Source: Gilvimarinus japonicus (GTDB taxonomy: Bacteria; Pseudomonadota; Gammaproteobacteria; Pseudomonadales; Cellvibrionaceae). From it: DNA of 64,000 nucleotides. The position numbers and the translations under genes are program-made. How positions within the stretch are numbered: the stretch's first letter is position 1; the number at the start of each line of letters is the position of its first letter. This document shows positions 41,029 through 49,682 of the stretch, piece by piece. The stretch spans positions 3,844,001-3,908,000 of the forward strand of contig NZ_AP031500.1 of the NCBI RefSeq assembly GCF_042847215.1. Reading direction: 5' to 3'. The notes beneath the pieces were generated by a model, which was given only the letters and a program-made list of their open reading frames with translations, made no database searches and had not been told where the DNA came from.

Positions 41029-42235
41029 CACAAACTACGACATTATCGTGGTGGGCGCCGGTATTGTCGGCACCAGCATCGCCGCCCACCTCAGCCAAAC
41101 GCTGGCGCCCCATACCCGCATCGCGTTAGTAGCACCGGCGGCCCAGCCGGCGATCGACCCAGAACCGTTTGACCCACGCGTGGTGGCCCTGACGGACGCG
41201 TCGCGCCAACTGCTCGAGCAGCTCGGTGTATGGCGCAGCGTGGCCGAGCAACGCGCCTGCCCGTACCGCGATATGCATGTGTGGGATGGCGAGGGCGCCG
41301 GTCACATCGAATTTAGCGCCCACGACCTAGGCCGCGATACCCTGGGCCATATTGTCGAGCATCGGGTACTCAACCAAGCCCTTGAGCGCGCCCTGGAATT
41401 AACCGCCGTCGAGCGCTGGCAACAGCCCGTTAGCGCGCTATTACGCCAGCCCGATGGCAGCATTAACGGTGTCGAGTTAAGCACCAGCGAAACCCTGCAG
41501 GCGCCCCTGATTATTGCCGCCGATGGCGCCCGCTCGCCCCTGCGCAAAATGGCCGCCATCGACGAGCGCCAGTGGTCGTATCAGCAGAGCGCTATCGTCG
41601 CCACCGTGCGCAGCCAAGCGCCCCACGGCTTGGTGGCTAGGCAGCGTTTTATGAACACCGGGCCGCTGGCGCTGCTGCCGCTGATCGATACCCCGCAAGC
41701 GAGCGACGGCCACCACTGCTCGATCGTTTGGTCGGCCGATCAGGCGTTTGCCGACTCGCTTATGGCCCTTGACGATACCGAGTTTTGCCAGGCGCTGGAG
41801 CGTCACTTTGAGCGCCGTTTAGGCACCATCGAGCACGTCAGCACGCGCCATGCTTTTACTTTGCACCAGCGCCACGCCACCCGCTACGCACAGCCGGGTT
41901 TGGCACTTGTCGGCGATGCCGCCCACAGTATTCACCCGCTAGCCGGCCAGGGGGTTAACCTGGGCTTACTGGATGTTGCCTGCTTAACGCGCGAGCTACA
42001 GCGCGCCCAAGAGCGCGGCCTGAGCACTGGCGAGTACGCCACCTTGCGCCGCTACGAGCGCCAGCGAATGGGCCACAACTTAACCATGATGGCAGCTATG
42101 GAGGGCTTTAAACGCCTATTTGGCAGCCGCCAGCCGGGCCTTACACTGCTGCGCAACCGCGCCTTAAGCAGTGTAAACACACTGCCGGCGTTAAAGAATT
42201 TACTGGCACAACAGGCGATGGGACTATCGCTCTAA
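41021..42235 (+). CDS. ubiI: FAD-dependent 2-octaprenylphenol hydroxylase-like protein
   Basis: A 404-residue paralogue of UbiH: VVGAGIVGTSIAAHL at the N-terminus, AADGARSPLRK, and GDAAHSIHPLAGQGVNLGLLD. In E. coli the gene after ubiH is ubiI (visC), which carries out C5 hydroxylation in ubiquinone synthesis, and this is the best match by position. It overlaps ubiH by 8 bp, so the two are translationally coupled. Confidence 0.85.
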   Translation: MVSTNYDIIVVGAGIVGTSIAAHLSQTLAPHTRIALVAPAAQPAIDPEPFDPRVVALTDASRQLLEQLGVWRSVAEQRACPYRDMHVWDGEGAGHIEFSAHDLGRDTLGHIVEHRVLNQALERALELTAVERWQQPVSALLRQPDGSINGVELSTSETLQAPLIIAADGARSPLRKMAAIDERQWSYQQSAIVATVRSQAPHGLVARQRFMNTGPLALLPLIDTPQASDGHHCSIVWSADQAFADSLMALDDTEFCQALERHFERRLGTIEHVSTRHAFTLHQRHATRYAQPGLALVGDAAHSIHPLAGQGVNLGLLDVACLTRELQRAQERGLSTGEYATLRRYERQRMGHNLTMMAAMEGFKRLFGSRQPGLTLLRNRALSSVNTLPALKNLLAQQAMGLSL

Positions 42236-42267
42236 GCCTCCCTTGATCACCCAACGAGCTAAACACC

Positions 42268-42609
42268 ATGACCAAATCAAAAATTCCCCACCTGCTTAAC
42301 GCCTTGTTATTGCTCTGGTTGCTGGCCAGTGCGGGAGTGCTTGCCTCGGAACTTAAAATACAAACCGTTTTTGCCGCCGTACTAACACTGGTAATTGCCG
42401 TATTTGTCTGGAAGCGTATGCGCTGGGGATATTTTGCCGCTGCGGCCTGGGGCCTGGCCTGCTACCAACTGGCCAAAGAGGGGCTGGCTCTGGAGCAAGT
42501 AAAGCGTCCTGCCATGTTAGGGGGCTTTGCTGTGGTGATTATTGCCCTGTATTTGCACGAAGTTTTCTGCCGCCGCCCCAAAATAAAACAATCCTCCTCC
42601 GACTCGTAA
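42268..42609 (+). CDS. Small inner-membrane protein, function unknown
   Basis: A 113-residue protein with three or four hydrophobic helices (LLNALLLLWLLASAGVLA, VFAAVLTLVIAVFVW, MLGGFAVVIIALYLHEVF) and a short polar C-terminal tail. It is not recognised as a named family. It begins 32 bp after ubiI and may be the last gene of that operon. Confidence 0.6.
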   Translation: MTKSKIPHLLNALLLLWLLASAGVLASELKIQTVFAAVLTLVIAVFVWKRMRWGYFAAAAWGLACYQLAKEGLALEQVKRPAMLGGFAVVIIALYLHEVFCRRPKIKQSSSDS

Positions 42610-42764
42610 AACCGCATTATTGACTGTCTAAAATCGCCCACAAAGCTATTGAACTGGCCATACTGAAGTGCTTTAATTTTGACCAGTAACGTTTAATGTA
42701 AGCGCCTCAACGTTACGCACAACTAAGGTCAGCCGGGCTGACAACGGACGCAGACGAGGGTGTT

Positions 42765-42977
42765 ATGTCGGAGCAATTGGTCACTGGTGTCGTTAAATGG
42801 TTTAATGACGCAAAAGGTTATGGGTTTATCGAGCGCGAAAGCGGCGCGGATGTGTTTGTACACTTCCGGGCTATTAACGGCACTGGCCGTCGCACGTTAT
42901 TAGAGGGGCAAAACGTCTCTTTTGAAGTGGTAGAGGGCCAAAAAGGTCCGCAGGCAGAAAACGTTACCGCCCTGTAA
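42765..42977 (+). CDS. Cold-shock-domain protein
   Basis: A 70-residue CspA-type single-stranded nucleic acid binding protein. RNP1 (KGYGFIE) and RNP2 (VFVHF) are present in the usual five-stranded barrel sequence. Preceded by a 155-bp non-coding leader, a length typical for csp mRNAs, and by AGGGTG near the ATG. Whether it is cold-induced cannot be judged. Confidence 0.93.
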   Translation: MSEQLVTGVVKWFNDAKGYGFIERESGADVFVHFRAINGTGRRTLLEGQNVSFEVVEGQKGPQAENVTAL

Positions 42978-43031
42978 GCCACAACCCACCTAAGTTTTTG
43001 TTTGCGCGCGCGGTAACTCGCGCGGCAATAG

Positions 43032-43081
43032 TACTCGCGCCCGTGCCCGCACCCAGTGTGGGCGCGGGCGCTTTTGTGTTT
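43032..43081 (+). terminator. Terminator after the cold-shock gene
   Basis: GCGCCCGTGCCCGCAC and GTGTGGGCGCGGGCGC pair into a long GC-rich hairpin followed by TTTTGTGTTT. Confidence 0.75.
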
Positions 43082-43093
43082 GTATAGGCCTAT

Positions 43094-43411
43094 ATGTCTG
43101 ATCTAAGCGTTGTTATCTGGTGTTTTGTTATTGTTGCCGTGGTCTACTACTGGTGGCGCGCGCTGCAATCAAAAGCCGTGGCACTAGGCTGGGCACTGCG
43201 CCACTGCAAAGAAATGGACGTGCAGATGCTCGACCAGAGCGTGTACCTGCGCCGCCTGTGGTTTAAGCGTAACAGCCGCGGTGCAATGGCGCTGTGGCGC
43301 GCCTTTTACTTTGAATTTACCGCCACCGGCGAGGACCGCTATACCGGCCGTGTGATTATGCTCGGCCGCCGGGTAGAGACCGTACAACTCGATCCACATC
43401 GCATGCACTAA
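43094..43411 (+). CDS. DUF3301 family membrane-anchored protein
   Basis: A 105-residue protein with one N-terminal transmembrane helix (VVIWCFVIVAVVYYWW) and a soluble domain with the DUF3301 pattern (QMLDQSVYLRRLWFKRNSRGAMALWRAFYFEFTATGEDRYTGRV). The function is unknown. It stands just before hisB, a placement seen for this family in other gammaproteobacteria. Confidence 0.85.
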   Translation: MSDLSVVIWCFVIVAVVYYWWRALQSKAVALGWALRHCKEMDVQMLDQSVYLRRLWFKRNSRGAMALWRAFYFEFTATGEDRYTGRVIMLGRRVETVQLDPHRMH

Positions 43412-43508
43412 AACCCCAATTTTTCGCAAACCGTGAATTGTTGGCCACTTGCCGATATAATTCGCGCTTTGCTTCCACGCAGCCCGACTGCGACTTCGGA
43501 GAACACCC

Positions 43509-44102
43509 ATGTCTGAGCGCCAAGCGCAAGTATCACGCGATACTCTGGAAACCCAGATCAGTGTCGAGCTCGACCTCGACGGCACCGGCTGCGGCACCTT
43601 TGATACCGGCGTGCCCTTTTTAGAGCACATGATGGATCAGATCGCCCGCCACGGCATGATCGATCTGAACGTTAAGTGTAAGGGCGACACCTACATCGAC
43701 GATCACCACACCGTCGAGGACATTGGCATCACCATCGGCCAGGCGATTGCCCGCGCTGTGGGCGACAAAAAGGGCATTCGCCGTTACGGCCACGCCTATG
43801 TGCCACTGGACGAAGCTCTATCGCGGGTGGTGATCGACTTTTCCGGCCGCCCGGGTCTGATCATGAAGGTGCCCTTTACGCAAAAACGCGTCGGCGCTTT
43901 CGATACCGAACTGTTCTCAGAGTTTTTTCACGGCTTTGTCAATCACGCGCAAGTCACGCTGCACATCGACAGCCTGCGCGGCGACAATGCCCACCACCAA
44001 ATAGAAACCGTGTTTAAAGCCTTTGGCCGCGCCCTGCGTATGGCGCTCGAGCCAGACCCACGCATGGCCGGTATTATGCCCTCCACCAAAGGCAGTTTAT
44101 AA
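43509..44102 (+). CDS. hisB: Imidazoleglycerol-phosphate dehydratase
   Basis: A 197-residue histidine-biosynthesis enzyme, the monofunctional form without the HisB phosphatase domain. Metal-binding repeats are present: FLEHMMDQIARHG, DDHHTVEDIGI, HGFVNHAQVTLHI and NAHHQIETVFKAFGRAL. The ATG follows CGGAG, and TATAAT at 43456-43461 is a probable -10. It opens hisBHAF, which lacks the other his genes, as in Pseudomonas. Confidence 0.97.
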   Translation: MSERQAQVSRDTLETQISVELDLDGTGCGTFDTGVPFLEHMMDQIARHGMIDLNVKCKGDTYIDDHHTVEDIGITIGQAIARAVGDKKGIRRYGHAYVPLDEALSRVVIDFSGRPGLIMKVPFTQKRVGAFDTELFSEFFHGFVNHAQVTLHIDSLRGDNAHHQIETVFKAFGRALRMALEPDPRMAGIMPSTKGSL

Positions 44103-44111
44103 GCAGGTTTT

Positions 44112-44756
44112 ATGAGCGAAACAGTAGCGGTTATTGATTACGGTATGGGCAACCTGCACTCGGTTGCCAGCGCACTAGGTAAAGTGTGCGACCACCAAGT
44201 GCTAGTCACCAGCGATCCGGCCGAGATTGCCCGCGCTGACCGGGTGATATTCCCGGGGGTGGGCGCTATTGGCGATTGCATGGGCGAGATCAAACGCCTC
44301 GGTTTTGACCAAGTGCTGCGCGAGCAAGTGGCCAGCGGTAAACCCGTACTGGGTATTTGCGTCGGCATGCAGGCACTGATGAGCAGCAGCGCCGAAAGCG
44401 GCGGTACCGAGTGCATCGACTTATTTGCCGGCAATGTCGACTTTTTTGGCAACCACCTAAAAGGCGATCAGGGCGAAGTGCTAAAAGTGCCGCACATGGG
44501 CTGGAACCAAGTGCACCACAACGATCATCCGCTGTGGGCCGACATCGCGCAAGACAGCCGCTTTTATTTTGTGCACAGCTACTACGTACAAAGCGCCAAC
44601 ACCGAACAGGTCATGGCCAGCTGCCATTACGGTGTCAGCTTTGCCGCGGCGGTCGGTCGCGACAATGTTTTTGCGGTGCAATTTCACCCCGAAAAAAGCC
44701 ACACCGCCGGCTTACAGTTACTTCACAATTTTGTCCGCTGGAACGGTCAGAGCTAA
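44112..44756 (+). CDS. hisH: Imidazole glycerol phosphate synthase, glutaminase subunit
   Basis: A 214-residue class I glutamine amidotransferase feeding ammonia to HisF. The nucleophile is the Cys in LGICVGMQAL; the His-Glu pair is in FHPEKS near the C-terminus. DYGMGNLHSVASAL opens the protein. It lies 9 bp after hisB. Confidence 0.97.
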   Translation: MSETVAVIDYGMGNLHSVASALGKVCDHQVLVTSDPAEIARADRVIFPGVGAIGDCMGEIKRLGFDQVLREQVASGKPVLGICVGMQALMSSSAESGGTECIDLFAGNVDFFGNHLKGDQGEVLKVPHMGWNQVHHNDHPLWADIAQDSRFYFVHSYYVQSANTEQVMASCHYGVSFAAAVGRDNVFAVQFHPEKSHTAGLQLLHNFVRWNGQS

Positions 44757-44776
44757 CGCATTAAGAGAGACTTAAC

Positions 44777-45511
44777 ATGTTAATTATTCCCGCCATCGAC
44801 TTAAAAGACGGCCAGTGTGTCCGTTTACGCCAGGGCCTGATGGACGACTCTACGGTTTTCTCTGACGATCCGGTGGCCGTGGCCGCCCAGTGGGTCGAGG
44901 CCGGCTGCCGCCGCTTGCACTTAGTGGATTTAAACGGCGCGTTTGCCGGAGCACCGGTTAACGGCGAAGTAGTCACCGCCATTGCCAAAGCCTACCCTAA
45001 ACTGCCGATTCAAATCGGCGGCGGTATTCGCAGCAAAGAAACCATCGAGCACTACTTAAACGCCGGCGTCGAGTATGTGATTATCGGCACCAAAGCGGTA
45101 AAAGAGCCCGAGTTTATTACTGATATTTGCCGCGAGTTTGCCGGCCATATTATTGTTGGGCTGGACGCCAAAGACGGCTGGGTTGCCACCGACGGTTGGG
45201 CCGAAGTCTCTAACGTTAAAGCCACCGATTTGGCCAAGCGCTTTGAAGCCGACGGCGTCAGCTCGATTGTATACACCGATATCGCCCGCGACGGCATGAT
45301 GCAGGGCGTCAACGTCGAGGCCACCGTGGCCATGGCGCAGGCATCGAGTATCCCGGTGATTGCCTCGGGCGGTATTACCAACATGGACGACATTCGCGCG
45401 CTTAACGCGGCCAGCGACAAAGGTATTTGCGGCGCCATTACCGGTCGCGCGATTTACGAGGGCACACTCGACGTGGCCGAAGCACAACAATACTGCGACA
45501 ACGCGGAGTAA
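44777..45511 (+). CDS. hisA: Phosphoribosylformimino-5-aminoimidazole carboxamide ribotide isomerase
   Basis: A 244-residue TIM barrel enzyme of histidine synthesis. The catalytic Asp is in IPAIDLKDGQCVRL, the phosphate loops are IGGGIRS and ASGGI, and TDIARDGMMQGVN contains the second catalytic Asp. It lies between hisH and hisF. Confidence 0.97.
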   Translation: MLIIPAIDLKDGQCVRLRQGLMDDSTVFSDDPVAVAAQWVEAGCRRLHLVDLNGAFAGAPVNGEVVTAIAKAYPKLPIQIGGGIRSKETIEHYLNAGVEYVIIGTKAVKEPEFITDICREFAGHIIVGLDAKDGWVATDGWAEVSNVKATDLAKRFEADGVSSIVYTDIARDGMMQGVNVEATVAMAQASSIPVIASGGITNMDDIRALNAASDKGICGAITGRAIYEGTLDVAEAQQYCDNAE

Positions 45512-45514
45512 GTT

Positions 45515-46288
45515 ATGGGTTTGGCCAAGCGCATTATCCCTTGCCTTGATGTGGACAACGGCCGTGTGGTTAAAGGCGTGCAGTTTGTCGATATTCGCGA
45601 TGCCGGCGATCCGGTCGAGATCGCCAAGCGCTACAACGAGGCCGGTGCCGACGAGATTACCTTTCTCGACATTACCGCCAGCCACCAAGGGCGCGACACC
45701 ACGGTACACACGGTCGAGCGCATTGCCAGTGAAGTGTTTATTCCGCTCACCGTGGGCGGCGGTATTCGCAGCAACGATGATATTCGCCGCATGCTTAACG
45801 CCGGCGCCGATAAAGTCGGCATTAACTCGGCGGCGGTGCACAACCCAGATTTTGTCAAAGCCGCCAGCGACCGCTTTGGTGCCCAGTGTATTGTGGTGGC
45901 GATTGATGCAAAACAAGTAAGCGCGCCGGGCGAGCCTTTGCGCTGGGAGATTTTTACCCACGGTGGCCGCAAGCCCACCGGCATTGACGCCATCGAATGG
46001 GCCGCGCGCATGAGCGAGTACGGCGCCGGCGAGATACTGCTTACCAGCATGGACCGCGACGGCACCAAAAATGGGTTTGATCTGCCGCTAACAAGCGCCA
46101 TTAGCGCGGCGGTGCCGATACCGGTTATTGCTTCCGGTGGCGTGGGTAACTTGCAGCATTTAGTGGATGGCGTTACCGACGGCCACGCCGACGCGGTATT
46201 GGCGGCGAGTATTTTTCACTTTGGTGAGTACTCGGTACTAGAGGCAAAAACCTATATGCAAGAGCGCGGCATCGAAGTGCGCTTGTAG
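45515..46288 (+). CDS. hisF: Imidazole glycerol phosphate synthase, cyclase subunit
   Basis: A 257-residue TIM barrel that closes the imidazole ring and releases AICAR. Conserved parts are RIIPCLDVDNGRVVKGVQF (catalytic Asp), VGGGIRS, INSAAV and TSMDRDGTKNGFD (second catalytic Asp). It begins 3 bp after hisA and ends the operon at a strong terminator. Confidence 0.97.
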   Translation: MGLAKRIIPCLDVDNGRVVKGVQFVDIRDAGDPVEIAKRYNEAGADEITFLDITASHQGRDTTVHTVERIASEVFIPLTVGGGIRSNDDIRRMLNAGADKVGINSAAVHNPDFVKAASDRFGAQCIVVAIDAKQVSAPGEPLRWEIFTHGGRKPTGIDAIEWAARMSEYGAGEILLTSMDRDGTKNGFDLPLTSAISAAVPIPVIASGGVGNLQHLVDGVTDGHADAVLAASIFHFGEYSVLEAKTYMQERGIEVRL

Positions 46289-46310
46289 CCCACTCTTATA
46301 TTCAATAATG

Positions 46311-46352
46311 CCACTAAAAAAGGCACGCCGGTTGGCGTGCCTTTTTTAGTGG
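46311..46352. terminator. Bidirectional terminator between hisF and the Gfo/Idh gene
   Basis: CCACTAAAAAAGGCACGCC, a short loop and GGCGTGCCTTTTTTAGTGG form a perfect long hairpin with T-tracts in both directions. Confidence 0.92.
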
Positions 46353-46370
46353 ATAATTGCTAACACCCGG

Positions 46371-47336
46371 CTACCGCTTAAACGTCTCTCGAATCAAATC
46401 CATATGGCGCGCAAACGCCAGGCTATCGGCAAAGGATACCGTTTGCGATTCAAGCCGTTTAGCAATTAAATCATCGGTTACCGCTTGCGCCTCAAAGCAA
46501 AACCCTTGCTCTTGACGATTATCGATAAACTTATCCACCTGCTCATCCAGCACGTACAGGGAACACTCACTGGCGCGCCAAAAGTCAGGGATTGCGATAT
46601 AACCTTCGTCGCCAATAATATAAGCCCAGTTTTGTAACTTGCAACGAAACGACGTACCGAGACTTGCCACCGCATCGCGATAATTAAAGTGAATGGCCAG
46701 GTCATCCTCCACCCCATTGGGGGCAAAGCGGCTGATCACTTGCACATCATCGGGGGTTTGCGGCATAAACAACCATGCTAACGCCACTGGGTAAACGCCC
46801 ATCTCCAGTAAGCAACCGCCCGCTAAATCGGCGTCGTACTCTCGTTTTTTGGGGTCAAACGGCAACTGCGGATAACCAAAATCTGCCTTTATGTGCTTGA
46901 TATTACCGATGCGGCCTTCATCGACCCACTGCTTAGCTTTGCGCAGGGCGGGTAAAAAGTAAGTCCACATGGCCTCCATTAAATAAACACCGTTATCCCG
47001 CGCCATTGCTTGCAGCGATTCGCATTCAGCGACACTCACGGTTAGCGGTTTTTCACACAGTACCGCTTTGCCAGCTTCAAGCGCTGCACGAGCGTGCTGA
47101 TAATGTAAGCTGTGCGGGGTGCCGATATAAACCGCATGGATATTTGGATCGCTAAACAGCGCCTCGTAGCTACTGTAGGCATTGGTAATATTGTGCGCAA
47201 AAGCAAACTGTTTTGCTTTATCGAGGTTGCGCGCGGCTACAGCATGCAGCTGCGCGTTTTTTACGGCGCTAAAATCCTGCGCAAATTGCCCGGCAATACG
47301 ACCGGTACTGACAATACCCCAACGAACTTTCTTCAT
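46371..47336 (-). CDS. Gfo/Idh/MocA-family NAD(P)-dependent oxidoreductase
   Basis: A 321-residue dehydrogenase. The N-terminal Rossmann fold starts WGIVSTGRIAGQF, and the family EKP motif is in VLCEKPLTV. The C-terminal alpha/beta domain includes GGCLLEMGVYPVALA. Members oxidise sugars, sugar alcohols or related compounds; some are D-xylose or aldose dehydrogenases, which would suit this xylan-type operon. It is the last gene of the operon, 3 bp after the sugar porter. Confidence 0.88.
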   Translation of the reverse strand: MKKVRWGIVSTGRIAGQFAQDFSAVKNAQLHAVAARNLDKAKQFAFAHNITNAYSSYEALFSDPNIHAVYIGTPHSLHYQHARAALEAGKAVLCEKPLTVSVAECESLQAMARDNGVYLMEAMWTYFLPALRKAKQWVDEGRIGNIKHIKADFGYPQLPFDPKKREYDADLAGGCLLEMGVYPVALAWLFMPQTPDDVQVISRFAPNGVEDDLAIHFNYRDAVASLGTSFRCKLQNWAYIIGDEGYIAIPDFWRASECSLYVLDEQVDKFIDNRQEQGFCFEAQAVTDDLIAKRLESQTVSFADSLAFARHMDLIRETFKR

Positions 47337-47339
47337 AGC

Positions 47340-48893
47340 TTAACGTTTAAACTCCGTCTCTAGCTGCTCAAGTGTTTTACCTTTGGTTTCTGGCAGTAAC
47401 CAATACACCAACACCAAACCTATCAGCGCAAAAAAACCATAGATAAAGAAGGTTATCGCCGAGCCGTAATGACTCAGTTGCCACGGGAACACCACCTGCA
47501 CCCCGTAACTAACCGCACTGTTAAGCATACCTACAAATGCCATACCCACCCCGCGCAAATGGTTGGGAAAAATCTCGGACAATAATACCCACATTACCGG
47601 CCCTAAAGACACCGCAAATGAAGCGACAAACCCGAGAATACCAATAAGAATTAAATAGGGGTTCATATTGGTGGCGGCGGCAATGATTTGTCCTTGGTGC
47701 ATGCGCAGCTCAGTCTCAGACAAGTGATTACGCAGCGCAATCTTAAATGCCACGTCATCGTTATACGTCAGACCTTCAAGGGGCTGCAACCGATCGCGCA
47801 ACTCGGTATCGCTTACCTCAATCGCGGCAACATCGTCGATGACATACGTTGCCTGTTTAAAGCCATAGGTACAAATGGCCATGCTGATCATAACCCCCGC
47901 CAGGCCTACAATCAGCAGCGGCCGGCGGCCCAGCCGCTCGATAAGTACCATAGCAATAATGGTAAACACCACATTGGTCACACCGATCCAAATTGCCTGA
48001 GCAAAAGCCGCATTGGTACCAATCCCGGTCTGCTCGAAAATAGTGGGAGCATAAAAGTAAATGACATTAACGCCCGTAATTTGCTGAGCAATACCGAGCA
48101 CCACACCCACCACAAGCGCCAAACGAACATTGGGCTTAAACAACTGCTTTAAACGCTGAAAAAAAGGCTCAAGCTTAGTGTGATTGGTCGCGCCGATAGC
48201 ACTTACCTCAGCGTCGGGATCGGCATTAGGCAACAATTTAGCAATCACGGTGCGAGCCTTGGCGGGCTTACTGTTTAGCACGAGCCAACGCGGACTTTCG
48301 GGAATCAGTATAAGCATAAAAACGTAGATAGTCGCAGGAACAACTTCAATGCCTAGCATCCAGCGCCACGTGTGCTGATCTAAGCCTAAGCTTTGCGTCC
48401 ATTGCGCGCCAGAATTAGCTAACTGCAAAATAAAGTAGTTGGCAAAATACGCCGCCGAAAAACCCAAAACAATATTCAGCTGATTAATAGACACCATCCG
48501 GCCGCGCTGAGCAGGCGGGGAGATTTCGGCGATATAAATAGGCGCTAAACTCAAGGCCCCAAAACCCAAACCGCCAATAAAACGCGCCAGTGAAATGGTA
48601 AAGTAATCGGGTGCCAGCGCCGAGAACGCCGCCGAGATAGTGTACAAGATGGCAATAAGCAGCAGTACCGGCTTGCGACCAAAACGGTCGCTCAGGGGGC
48701 CGGAACAGGCGCCGGCAATAATACCGCCTAACGTCGGCGCACCCACCACTAAGCCCAACTGCCAATCGGTCAGGTTAAAGTCGGCACCAATAAAGTTGAT
48801 CGCACCAGAAATAACCGAGGCGTCAAAACCGAATAAAAAGCCACCGAGCGAGACAATAATGGCCAGACGAAATGCGTAACTTGATTGAATCAT
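47340..48893 (-). CDS. MFS sugar:proton symporter (XylE/GalP/AraE type)
   Basis: A 517-residue inner-membrane transporter with 12 predicted helices. Sugar-porter signatures are clear: GFLFGFDASVISGA in TM1, DRFGRKP in loop 2-3, PESPRWL after TM6, ERLGRRPLLIVG in loop 8-9 and PETKGKTLEQLE at the end. It has an expanded loop of about 50 residues (about 370-420) before a late helix. The likely substrate is a pentose or hexose released by the GH43 and GH26-like enzymes. It lies 57 bp after the PhyH-type gene. Confidence 0.92.
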   Translation of the reverse strand: MIQSSYAFRLAIIVSLGGFLFGFDASVISGAINFIGADFNLTDWQLGLVVGAPTLGGIIAGACSGPLSDRFGRKPVLLLIAILYTISAAFSALAPDYFTISLARFIGGLGFGALSLAPIYIAEISPPAQRGRMVSINQLNIVLGFSAAYFANYFILQLANSGAQWTQSLGLDQHTWRWMLGIEVVPATIYVFMLILIPESPRWLVLNSKPAKARTVIAKLLPNADPDAEVSAIGATNHTKLEPFFQRLKQLFKPNVRLALVVGVVLGIAQQITGVNVIYFYAPTIFEQTGIGTNAAFAQAIWIGVTNVVFTIIAMVLIERLGRRPLLIVGLAGVMISMAICTYGFKQATYVIDDVAAIEVSDTELRDRLQPLEGLTYNDDVAFKIALRNHLSETELRMHQGQIIAAATNMNPYLILIGILGFVASFAVSLGPVMWVLLSEIFPNHLRGVGMAFVGMLNSAVSYGVQVVFPWQLSHYGSAITFFIYGFFALIGLVLVYWLLPETKGKTLEQLETEFKR

Positions 48894-48950
48894 TATTTTT
48901 TATACTCTTGTCGGCGTTTCGTAAAGTTCGGGCATCCTGCCAGGATTATT

Positions 48951-49682
48951 CTAGTAAGCGTTGCGCAACAGACGATCTTCAATAACGGAACTGGTGGCAA
49001 ACTGGTAACGCATATTGCGATAGACACAGACATCGGTTATCCCCTCGGGCGTCCCTTTAGGGCAACAGCGGTAATTAGTCGAGACGCGATAACCGCCAGT
49101 GACAGGCCTCACCCGGTGCCAGGTGTGGCCGTGCAACAACACTAAAGTGCCTTTCGTCGGCGAAAGTACCACTTGATCGGAAAACTCTTCGTTAACGTCA
49201 CCCACCGTGATAGTACCGCGACGGTGCGAGCCTGGTACCACTAAGGTTTGGCCGCCAATTTCCGGGGTGATATCGGCGGTATAAACTAAGCGGTTGACGT
49301 TAAAGCGGTTTTCGTCTTCTTCCGGATCACAGTCCTGATGCCATGCCTGCCCTTTAGTGCCTTGGCGAGAAAACATCGTCATGCAATAAAGGTGGTACCA
49401 ACCCTCGCCGAGAATGGCTTCGGTCAACGCTTTTAGGCGATGGTCATTTTCCACCGCGTCAAACTCGTCAACACCCTCTTTTTGCGGAAACCAAGGAATC
49501 ACTTCAGTGGCCGATTTTTGTAGAAATTCATCTGTGTGCAAAAATTCGGGAGACGAACCAAAATGTTCGACTATCAGCTGCTGATAGCAACCCATTAGCG
49601 TCAAGTCAAAAAAATCTTCTATGACTAAATAGCCATCGCGCCAAAACTGCCTTGCCAAATTCTGATAATTTAACGCTGTCAT
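48951..49682 (-). CDS. Phytanoyl-CoA dioxygenase (PhyH)-family Fe(II)/2-oxoglutarate oxygenase
   Basis: A 243-residue protein with the double-stranded beta-helix iron site: H and D in WHQDCDPEED, a distal His in HTWHRVRPVTGGYRVS, and an Arg that would hold 2-oxoglutarate. There is no signal peptide. It starts inside the stop codon of the GH26-like gene (4-bp overlap), so it belongs to the saccharide operon. PhyH-family enzymes hydroxylate small molecules, including natural-product and sugar-linked ones. The substrate here is unknown and unexpected in this context. Confidence 0.82.
   Translation of the reverse strand: MTALNYQNLARQFWRDGYLVIEDFFDLTLMGCYQQLIVEHFGSSPEFLHTDEFLQKSATEVIPWFPQKEGVDEFDAVENDHRLKALTEAILGEGWYHLYCMTMFSRQGTKGQAWHQDCDPEEDENRFNVNRLVYTADITPEIGGQTLVVPGSHRRGTITVGDVNEEFSDQVVLSPTKGTLVLLHGHTWHRVRPVTGGYRVSTNYRCCPKGTPEGITDVCVYRNMRYQFATSSVIEDRLLRNAY

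Noticed and set aside
45056..45961. Open frame of 301 codons on the minus strand opposite hisA/hisF
   Set aside because: Antisense shadow of two well-conserved his genes in GC-rich DNA; no family match and no ribosome site.
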